Source of the DNA: Paulinella micropora
Lineage: Eukaryota; Cercozoa; Imbricatea; Euglyphida
Length of the DNA: 22,505 nucleotides
Assembly: GCA_009731375.1 (NCBI GenBank)
Contig: BJOX01000186.1
Span: forward strand, 751,216 to 773,720
Direction of reading: 5' to 3'
Positions 6,855 through 11,370 of the stretch are shown here, piece by piece. Made by a program: the position numbers and the translations under genes. Below the pieces are notes generated by a model. That model saw nothing but the letters and a program-made list of their open reading frames with translations, searched no databases and was not told where the DNA came from. How positions within the stretch are numbered: the first letter of the stretch is position 1; each line of letters opens with the position of its first letter.

Positions 6855-9169
6855 GTTGTGTGTGTGTTGTTGCAGGGCACGGCGCGGCAGATGACGGCGA
6901 TCGCGACCAAGGAAACCAAGCTGCTGCGGCTGGACAAGAACGACTTCTACCTGCTGCTTGGCCCGCTCGAGGACATCATGAAGCGGCCCTCGCTGCCCCC
7001 TGTGCAGCCTCAAGGTCAGCCACACCTACAGTCTGTTCGCTTTCAAGCAGAGAGCTGAACAGCGAGTAGACAGCACGCGGTTGGCTGGGCAAGGAGGGCT
7101 CACACCTCCATGGAGCTCACACCTAATCAGCGACCGCAAAGCACAGGCGCGAAATTAATTACTTCGCATTCTGCCTATCAGTGACGTTAATCCCGGCTCT
7201 CGAACTCTTTCGAGTCATGAAGTGCCGATTCATATCACTGACACACCACATCTAATTAGTTAATACAATCCAGCAGCAGCAACAACAATAACAACAACAC
7301 AACGAAAAGAAGAAGAAACTACTGAGATCGGTTCGTAGTGCCGCGCAGGTCTATAAATTACGACAAGGCGATAATAGTAGTCATAGCAATAGCAACAAGA
7401 CCAACAGCAAGAGTCACCAGAAAGTGAAGATGTGCGTGACCAAGGCCTTAGTGTCGCGCACATGGATGGATCGATATGAGTGATAATAAGCAACAAAACA
7501 TACATAACTTGTATATAACCGACATAACCTACATAGCTTACATAACATGCAACAACAGCCGGAAGAAAGCTGTATGAGAAGTTCCTAACTCTTAAGTACA
7601 AGGATCAATGACTTCAAGCGCTTCGATCTCAGCCAATATTTCTATCCATCACGTGTGTTATGGCTCATTAGAAAGCTCTTGATCAAGAGCTTTTAAACGA
7701 GCCACTGCACAAACAAGAAACATGAGAAATAGCTGAGATCCAAATGTTGAAGTCGTTGCTCGTTGTGCTTAAGAACTACTAACTTCTCATGTGCTGTGGT
7801 GTTAGTGCCGCGCACGTCGATGGACCGTGACAAGGCCCCCCCGGAGAAGGAAAAGAAGGAGGACCCCGGACCAGAGCGAGAAGTCATCAACATCCAGGAC
7901 CTGGAGGTAGACATACACATGGACATGTACAACTACGTATACATTTACATCTACGTCTACATATACGTCTACAAAAACATCTACACCCACATCTACGTCT
8001 ACATCTACATCTATGCATACTATCTGTGCTTAGGTGTTGACGTTGCTGGGCAAGGGTGCGTTCGGTCGCGTGAAGCTGGTGCGCGACAAGACGACACAGA
8101 AGACATACGCGCTCAAGGTCGTCAACAAGGCGCTGGTGGTGCGTGCGCGCCAAGAGATCCACATCATGGGCGAGAAGAACATCATGGCGCAGCTCAACCA
8201 CCCCTTCATCGTGCACTTGCACGCCACCTTCATGGACAAGAACACTCTGTTCTTCCTCATGGAGGTGTGCTTGGGCGGGGATTTCTTCGGCTACTTGCGA
8301 GAACGTTTCAACTTCTCCGAGAACGAAGGCCGCTTCTACGCCGGCTGTGTGGTGCTGCTGTTGGAGTATTTGCACAGTAAGGACATAATTTACCGAGATC
8401 TCAAACCTGAAAACCTGCTCATCGACCCGCGAGGCTACCTGAAAATGATCGACTTCGGTAAGTCTCTCATCCGTTCCTCAGTAGACAGCGAATATTGCTC
8501 ACGTGAACGTCTGGTTGTACCGTTTGTTCTGTGCAGGCTTTGCCACCTTCATTGGGAACGGACGAACGCACACGCTATGTGGAACTCCAGACTATATGGC
8601 GCCAGAGATCGTGATGAGCAAAGGGCATGGCAAGGGCGTCGACTGTTGGACACTGGGTGTTTTGATTTTCGAGATGCAGGCAGGCTATCCGCCCTTCTAT
8701 GACCAGGACCCGATGAAGCAGTACCAGAAGATCCGTCAAGGTCATGTGGAGTGCCCTTCCCACTTCTCGCCCTCCTTGCGAGATCTGGTGCTGGGCCTCC
8801 TGCAGCTCGAGCCCCACAAGCGGTTAGGCAACGGGCTCAATGGCTGGGAACGCGCGCGCGCACACCCTTGGTTCAAAGGCTTCAGCTGGGAGAAGCTGCT
8901 CAAGCAAAAGTACAAGGCGCCTTACACGCCCAAGCTGAAGGGCAGCACGGACGTGAGCAACTTCCACAAATACCCCACACCCGCTGAGGTCGACCTGCCC
9001 TGCTGTGTACTGCATTTCTCTGTGTGGCATCTGGCCCCAAGTGCACAAGCTGCTTGGTGTGGTGCAGGAAATTGTACCCTTCAAAGAAACTGCTGACCAT
9101 TGGGAGAAGGATTTTGGACCTGTCGTCGACACGTCACACCTAGCCCCAGGCCGGGAAGTGCCTGTTTGA
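1324..9169 (+). CDS. PKG: cGMP-dependent protein kinase (PKG), 14 coding exons
   Basis: Serine/threonine kinase activated by cyclic nucleotide, an AGC-family effector of cGMP signalling, probably membrane-attached through N-myristoylation. Coding exons inferred from GT-AG sites and reading phase: 1324-1416, 1711-2193, 2268-2440, 3535-3622, 4385-4424, 4905-4958, 5399-5469, 5603-5692, 6090-6278, 6876-7014, 7806-7906, 8034-8457, 8537-8988, 9068-9169. They sum to 2,499 nt (832 residues plus TGA). The start lies in a GCCATGG context and gives a MGxxxS N-terminus. Domains: CNB1 about 75-190, CNB2 about 215-335, CNB3 about 345-465, kinase about 508-770, C-terminal tail to 832. The family is certain from motifs. 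Uncertain points are the exon 3 acceptor (2268 or 2283, both in frame) and the weak exon 5 donor (GTGCGC). Residue numbers assume 2268. Confidence 0.9.
1711..2193 (+). other. PKG exon 2: first cyclic-nucleotide-binding domain (CNB1)
   Basis: Encodes residues 32-192: a Ser/Pro-rich linker, then a complete CNB fold in one exon. The N-terminal helix region ([15 protein letters not shown]) precedes a beta strand segment [20 protein letters not shown]. The phosphate-binding cassette [17 protein letters not shown] has the conserved Glu (153) and Arg (163). It ends with the hinge-like [10 protein letters not shown]. The Arg is retained, so nucleotide binding is plausible. The cassette has two extra residues (TPGT) before the Arg compared with the usual spacing. 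Donor CAG|GTACCA. Confidence 0.85.
2268..2440 (+). other. PKG exon 3: pseudosubstrate-like segment and start of CNB2
   Basis: Encodes [10 protein letters not shown], a charged [14 protein letters not shown] linker and the N-terminal helix of CNB2 ([17 protein letters not shown]). KREAV resembles the autoinhibitory (R)RxA(I/V) segment that precedes tandem CNB domains in PKG I and PKA type I regulatory subunits. The acceptor is poorly defined: GAAG|GTGATG (2268) and AAAG|CGTGAA (2283) keep the same frame, and neither has a pyrimidine tract. The donor AAAT|GTAAGC splits a Met codon completed by the first base of exon 4. Confidence 0.7.
3292..3317 (+). repeat. Partial copy of PKG exon 4 (5' half) inside intron 3
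   Basis: GGGCACACTGCTCGTCAAGC matches GGGCACATTGCTCATTAAGC of exon 4 (from 3556) with three differences and would encode GTLLVKQG instead of GTLLIKQG. The match is lost as the sequence enters the poly(G) run. The rest of a possible second exon 4 may lie in the 128 N gap. Confidence 0.75.
3354..3481. other. Assembly gap (128 N) bordered by homopolymers
   Basis: N run within PKG intron 3, flanked by poly(G)/poly(T) on the left and poly(G) on the right. Its true length is unknown. Confidence 0.95.
3535..3622 (+). other. PKG exon 4: CNB2 first beta strands
   Basis: Encodes [29 protein letters not shown] after completing the split Met codon. [13 protein letters not shown] is the canonical CNB strand-turn-strand motif. 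Acceptor ATCAG|GTACCG, donor GACAG|GTCTCT. Phase 0 at the 3' end. Confidence 0.85.
3919..3957 (+). repeat. Partial copy of PKG exon 4 (3' half) with donor-like site
   Basis: Closely matches the end of exon 4: it would encode [12 protein letters not shown] (exon 4: [12 protein letters not shown]) and keeps the donor-like junction GGACAG|GTAATA. There is no obvious upstream acceptor, only CTATT repeats, so it is more likely a duplication remnant than a used exon. Confidence 0.75.
4079..4365. repeat. About 72 bp minisatellite, four tandem units
   Basis: Four successive units share the blocks CTGCCTCACCTACCGACCTA, CTACAACCTCCAACCTTCC and AGCTTGCCTATGCCTACAGA. The last unit is shorter and more diverged. 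The first three units end in CCTACAG, which resembles a splice acceptor. Confidence 0.85.
4385..4424 (+). other. PKG exon 5: short CNB2 exon
   Basis: Forty nucleotides encoding [13 protein letters not shown] plus one base of a Gly codon. The fit is good: it continues the CNB2 strand after DRGQ, and phase 1 matches exon 6 exactly. The donor ACTG|GTGCGC is weak, and the CT repeat starts directly behind it. This boundary is the least secure of the set. Confidence 0.65.
4425..4904 (+). repeat. PKG intron 5: CT, GTAT, TA repeats and exon 6 junction copies
   Basis: CT tract (about 4435-4475), GTAT then CTTT/CT tracts (about 4510-4588), CT then (TA)n (about 4672-4726) and TGTA/ATGTA repeats (about 4745-4812). 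The end of the intron holds two extra copies of the exon 6 acceptor junction (from 4842 and 4882). Confidence 0.9.
4842..4904 (+). repeat. Two extra copies of the exon 6 acceptor junction
   Basis: GTCCCTGGATGTGTTTCGG at 4842 and GTCCCTGGATGTGTTTT at 4882 precede the true exon 6 start GTCCCTGGACGTGTTTCGG at 4905. The second and the true copy are both preceded by TTTTACAG or TTTACAG. The first copy is followed by GTATGTAGATGT, the same sequence that follows the real exon 6 donor at 4959, so it looks like an exon with its middle deleted. Reading on from 4842 meets TAG within 25 nt. Confidence 0.85.
4905..4958 (+). other. PKG exon 6: CNB2 phosphate-binding cassette
   Basis: Encodes [17 protein letters not shown], with phases 2 and 1 at its ends. 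[14 protein letters not shown] is a textbook phosphate-binding cassette with Glu300 and Arg309, the best conserved of the three in this protein. Donor GCTG|GTATGT. Confidence 0.9.
4959..5398 (+). repeat. PKG intron 6: CA, CATA, GGAT/GTAT, ATGTT, C, AC and CT repeats
   Basis: A series of short tandem arrays: (CA)n about 4977-4998, CATA/CGTA about 5000-5058, GGAT then GTAT about 5062-5135, ATGTT-type about 5170-5228, then poly(C), (AC)n and a long (CT)n about 5300-5390 directly before the acceptor CTTCTAG|CGTCAT. Confidence 0.9.
5399..5469 (+). other. PKG exon 7: end of CNB2
   Basis: Encodes (A)[23 protein letters not shown]. LEETxLWxVDRxTFRxI is the helix-and-lid segment that follows the cassette in PKG-type CNB domains. 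Donor CCAAG|GTATCT, phase 0. Confidence 0.88.
5603..5692 (+). other. PKG exon 8: helix linking CNB2 and CNB3
   Basis: Thirty codons, [20 protein letters not shown]..., including the start of CNB3 ([15 protein letters not shown]). The acceptor TATCTAG|GATATC is at the end of a CTAC/CTAT repeat that fills intron 7 (5470-5602). Donor GAAAAG|GTGAGA. Confidence 0.88.
5657..5952 (+). repeat. 161 bp tandem duplication spanning the exon 8 / intron 8 junction
   Basis: Unit 1 (5657-5817) and unit 2 (5818 to about 5952) share the exon 8 end GACCTGGCACCGCTCGCCAC through ATGAACGGGAAA, the intron start, CATC/CATA, (CA)n and (TA)n arrays, and the block TTTACCTCCTACCTACCTAC. Unit 2 reads GGGAAAGGGAGATC where unit 1 reads GGGAAAAGGTGAGATC, so the donor GT is lost in the copy, which lies wholly in intron 8. 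Confidence 0.9.
5953..6089 (+). repeat. PKG intron 8 CATA repeat array
   Basis: CATA/CATG-type tetranucleotides fill the rest of intron 8 up to the acceptor ACGTTAG|GTGGCG. Confidence 0.85.
6090..6278 (+). other. PKG exon 9: CNB3 core
   Basis: Sixty-three codons, [17 protein letters not shown] through YFGEKALLK, phase 0 at both ends. It contains the CNB strands ([21 protein letters not shown]) and the first half of the phosphate-binding cassette (FGEKALL, Glu422). The turn is EDQADA instead of the usual GEpGDx, a mild divergence from a typical CNB domain. Confidence 0.9.
6279..6875 (+). repeat. PKG intron 9: CT and GA arrays with three exon 10 start copies
   Basis: CT tracts (about 6378-6446), CATA (about 6468-6496), then (CT)n (about 6511-6556) and, after a short spacer, (GA)n (about 6570-6619). 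From about 6620 to the real exon 10 the sequence is a tandem array of units made of GTGTTGTGTGTG..TTGTTGCAG, an exon 10 start and a GA tract. Confidence 0.9.
6620..6902 (+). repeat. Four tandem copies of the exon 10 acceptor and first codons
   Basis: TTGTTGCAG followed by GGCACGGCGCGGCAGATGAC occurs with exon-like starts at 6644, 6722, 6792 and 6876. The first, second and fourth copies run through ACGGCGATC (27 nt, GTARQMTAI); the third stops after 22 nt and enters GA repeats. Only the copy at 6876 is followed by the rest of exon 10. All four acceptors look equally good. The one at 6792 is 84 nt upstream and stays open in frame with the true exon. Confidence 0.92.
6876..7014 (+). other. PKG exon 10: CNB3 cassette Arg and exit helix
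   Basis: Encodes [20 protein letters not shown] then [21 protein letters not shown]. With the end of exon 9 it completes the third cassette, [16 protein letters not shown]: Arg431 is kept, Pro before it is replaced by Ala, and the Ala-Thr after it by Met-Thr. [11 protein letters not shown] is the helix before the kinase linker. Donor CAAG|GTCAGC, phase 1. Confidence 0.9.
7015..7805 (+). other. PKG intron 10, not simple-repeat-rich
   Basis: At 791 bp this is one of the few long introns of the gene with mostly ordinary sequence. It contains two diverged copies of the exon 11 acceptor region (7339 and 7452, see separate entry). No RNA gene or nested ORF is evident. Acceptor GTGTTAG|TGCCGC. Confidence 0.75.
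7330..7480 (+). repeat. Two diverged copies of the exon 11 5' end in intron 10
   Basis: The real exon 11 begins TTAG|TGCCGCGCACGTCGATGG. Upstream there is GTAG|TGCCGCGCAGGTCTAT (exon-like start 7339, also sharing ACGACAAGG further on) and TTAG|TGTCGCGCACATGGATGG (start 7452, continuing ATCGATATGAGTGA). The second hits an in-phase stop within 11 codons. More diverged than the other duplications, so probably older. Confidence 0.65.
7806..7906 (+). other. PKG exon 11: charged linker before the kinase domain
   Basis: Encodes [20 protein letters not shown] and [14 protein letters not shown], a hydrophilic linker ending in the INIQDLE strand that begins AGC-type kinase folds. Intron 11 (7907-8033) behind it is made of degenerate ACATCT/ACGTCT hexamers. 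Confidence 0.85.
7907..8033. repeat. PKG intron 11: degenerate hexamer array
   Basis: 127 bp intron consisting largely of TACATCTACGTC-like hexamers, with acceptor GTGCTTAG|GTGTTG. Confidence 0.8.
8034..8457 (+). other. PKG exon 12: kinase N-lobe and catalytic loop
   Basis: Contains the glycine-rich loop GKGAFGRV (513-520), the ATP-anchoring Lys in YALK (K535), the helix-C Glu in GEKNIM (E554), the gatekeeper region [11 protein letters not shown] (Met583), the catalytic loop YRDLKPEN (Asp629; Tyr replaces the His of HRD, as usual in PKG) and the start of DFG (Asp647). All catalytic residues are present. The exon ends ACTTCG|GTAAGT, in phase 1. Confidence 0.95.
8537..8988 (+). other. PKG exon 13: kinase activation loop and C-lobe
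   Basis: Starts with the last two bases of the DFG glycine (after the 79 bp intron 8458-8536), then [24 protein letters not shown]. Thr661 is at the activation-loop phosphorylation position of AGC kinases (xTLCGTPxY). [13 protein letters not shown] and HKRLGN are conserved C-lobe motifs. The exon ends with the start of the AGC C-terminal tail ([18 protein letters not shown]). Confidence 0.95.
9068..9169 (+). other. PKG exon 14: C-terminal tail and stop
   Basis: Splicing out 8989-9067 (GCTGAG|GTCGAC to GTGCAG|GAAATT, 79 bp) gives [17 protein letters not shown]...REVPV and TGA at 9167-9169. Without the splice the frame ends in a Cys-rich tail unlike any kinase (stop at 9094-9096). The spliced tail has the acidic/aromatic WEKDF pattern seen at the end of PKGs and restores a normal length. 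Confidence 0.8.
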
Positions 9170-9760
9170 TTCCATTTGTTTTTTTTTTAAGTTTGCTGTC
9201 GGTTGCTGGAAATTTTAAACACGCAACAAACATGCATATTATGAAATGAAGATTCATGAATTGAATGCCACATGTATTCAAGAACCCTGCCTCCTTTTTT
9301 ATGCAGAAATGTATCTTTTTATTTTTGTTCTGTTTGTTTTTTTTTTGGGGGGGGGGGCTTTTTTAATTGTTTTTCTTTTTTTTTTTTTTTTTTTTTTTTA
9401 CACGTTTTCTCTCTCTCTCCATGTATGTATTTATCTTTTTATCTATCTATCTCGCCTTATCATTCTGTCTTTTTCTGTGTGGATCAGCTTCTCGTAGAGA
9501 TGTCATGCGAGCTTCACGTAAAATTTTTTGTGTGGGTCTTTTTCTTGGTGTTGTTATTTTGTTAATTTGTTCTTCTTCCTCTTCTACTTCTCCTCCTCCC
9601 CCTTCTCGTTCTCCTTCTTCGCGATCTCATTTGTTCACTGTTCTGGGCAACATGGTGCATAGTACGATTTTTGTCCTTGACGATATTAATAAATACTGAT
9701 GTGAGGGCAATTTTAACATAATTAATTCATTTGAAATGAATATTATGTGTTAGTGCACCC
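9170..9760 (+). other. PKG 3' flank with poly(T), poly(G) and a polyadenylation-like signal
   Basis: No further gene. It holds several T runs, a T-then-G homopolymer junction (about 9338-9357), a long T run (about 9376-9399), short CT/CTAT repeats and a C/T-rich tract. AATAAA at 9688-9693 could serve PKG polyadenylation, 520 bp after the stop. That assignment is inference. Confidence 0.5.
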
Positions 9761-9794
9761 TTGTCTGAGTTGTCCCGTACGTCCAGGAGGCACC

Positions 9795-9800
9795 TTTCTT

Positions 9801-9839
<39 letters not shown>

Positions 9840-9898
9840 CTCTCTCTCTCTCTTTCTCTCTTTTCTCTATCTCCCTCTCTCTCTCTCTCTCTCTCCCT
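9795..9898. repeat. CT/CTTT microsatellite
   Basis: Mixed (CT)n and CTTT arrays between the kinase 3' flank and the retroelement. Confidence 0.9.
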
Positions 9899-9960
9899 TA
9901 GTCACCGTAACAGTCATATCAACAACCAGCGTTTTCTTATTTCACTTTTTGACACCTAAT

Positions 9961-10034
9961 TTTTTTTATTTTTTTTTTTCTGCGCCAGTTGGCATTAATT
10001 TTTTTTTTTTTTTTTTTCTGCGCCAGTTGGCATT
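9961..10034. repeat. Tandem duplication of a poly(T)-linked 17-mer
   Basis: CTGCGCCAGTTGGCATT occurs at 9980-9996 and again at 10018-10034, each preceded by a T run of up to about 19. On the minus strand this is a 17-mer followed by poly(A), twice, the shape left by tandem poly(A)-tailed insertions or slippage. Confidence 0.85.
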
Positions 10035-10363
10035 GTAGTAATGATATATATTAATATTGATAAATTTATATCCCTCTCAGCATAATATCTACTAAGGGAC
10101 CAACTGCTTCCAGCTAACGACCGGCAACTGTGGCGTCCCCTTCTTACAATATTAATACCGGCAGTAACCTTGACTGTTCTTGACTGTTTTTCACTGGCTT
10201 TGGCCAACTTCCCCCTTCATCTTCCTTCCTCCTCCTCTACCTTTCTTTTTTGCTTGCTAGGCTGAGTCTAGCTGCATTCATCACTCTCTTGATCTGCTCT
10301 TCTCCCCTCTGGTTGTTGTTCGGCTGTTCTGCTAGTTCTGTTATCTTGCTCTTCTCTTTGTAA
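10035..10363. other. Unassigned stretch upstream of the LTR-like block
   Basis: Pyrimidine-rich in its second half; no ORF or RNA recognised. It may include the 5' part of the 5' LTR, but the element's left boundary (terminal dinucleotide and target-site duplication) cannot be located because no complete second LTR is present in the window. Confidence 0.4.
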
Positions 10364-10435
10364 GCATCACCCTCCGGATAGCCGGTAAAAAGTACCTTTT
10401 CCTGGTGACAGGTGCAGCAGCTTGTTTTTCAATAT
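10364..10435 (+). repeat. LTR-like direct repeat, 5' copy
   Basis: GCATCACCCTCCGGATAGCC through the CAGCTTGTTTTTCAATAT segment matches 20210-20280 with two substitutions and one base of length difference. Its position ahead of the leader and gag is what a 5' LTR segment would show. It contains CCGGATAGCCGG, a short symmetrical motif. Confidence 0.6.
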
Positions 10436-11370
10436 TATTTGTCCGGATTGGACCTGATTCCATTTTATTCCTGGTCTGTTGCCGTTTTCCTTTTTGGCTT
10501 CACTGAGCTAATATAACGAGACATCATTCTCATCTTTTGAGGACTGTGGTTGTATTACCGACTTTTTACGAGCTATCGTTGGGGGCATTACATTTGGAGT
10601 CCACATCACTAGGGTGATTTCTTTCTGCTTTGCCACACATGCAACAGAGTGAATTTTCACTGACCTGTCTCACACGGGGACGTCAGACGAAATCAAATAC
10701 TCCAACACAGCTCCCTCATAACTCTTTCACAAAACAAATAATTTGATTAGTCTCAAGCAGATGTCTCGTACCCTCTAGCCCAATCCATATCTGTGTGCTC
10801 ACAAGGAGACATCAGATACAAACTCTCTGTCGTTCTTGCTGTTCTCACACAGAGACCAAGAAGAAGGAGATGGACAGAAGAGTGAAGGAACAGACAAAAC
10901 ACAAACAAGCATAGGGACAGGAGCACAACACTCTACCCTTCTAGTTTGTGCATTTATCTGCATTATCTCACACATACGTCAGAGTATTTTTGCAACTCTC
11001 TGATCGTTTTCTAAAGGTAGGTCTGAGAACCTATCCGACCGACTATCGACTTCTCAAGGAGAGTTTTCTAGCTTCTCTATTATCTGTGTGTAGGTTCAAG
11101 TGCCTCATACTATATATAATATAGAAAAGAAGGAGGAGAAAGTAATCTGAGTAAGGAGAACAAGAAATCTGAGAAAGTCTCAAAAACTATTTTTCTCAAA
11201 CAAAAACAAACATACAAACAGTGTTTCATAGAGGACAGAATCTTATCCTACCCTCTTTATTAGTTTCTCTCTTCACTAGTCAATCGACTGAAGGAGGAAC
11301 AGAACACAAACGAACAAAAACCAAACATAGGAGCTGACACTGTCCTCCTGTTAATTACTACTACGACATC
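10436..11370 (+). other. Retroelement 5' leader (untranslated)
   Basis: This 935 bp stretch before the gag ATG has no long ORF. It should hold the end of the 5' LTR, the primer-binding site and packaging sequences; I could not match a tRNA 3' end. A degenerate TCTCACACnnnGACGTCAGA-like motif recurs four times (10668, 10797, 10843, 10966). Confidence 0.5.

Noticed and set aside
6347-7069. A 240-codon frame through the CT/GA arrays and exon 10
   Set aside because: Composed of Ser-Leu and Arg-Glu dinucleotide-repeat translation; over exon 10 it is not in the frame that encodes the CNB domain.
8503-9096. Kinase end without the last splice (Cys-rich C-terminus [12 protein letters not shown]...)
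   Set aside because: A 79 bp GT-AG intron at 8989-9067 gives a better, PKG-like tail and matches the size of the neighbouring introns.
10402-10430. TGGTGACAGGTGCAGCAG as a tRNA primer-binding site
   Set aside because: It lies inside the block repeated near the 3' end, so it is LTR-internal, whereas a primer-binding site must follow the LTR; no tRNA 3' end match could be confirmed.
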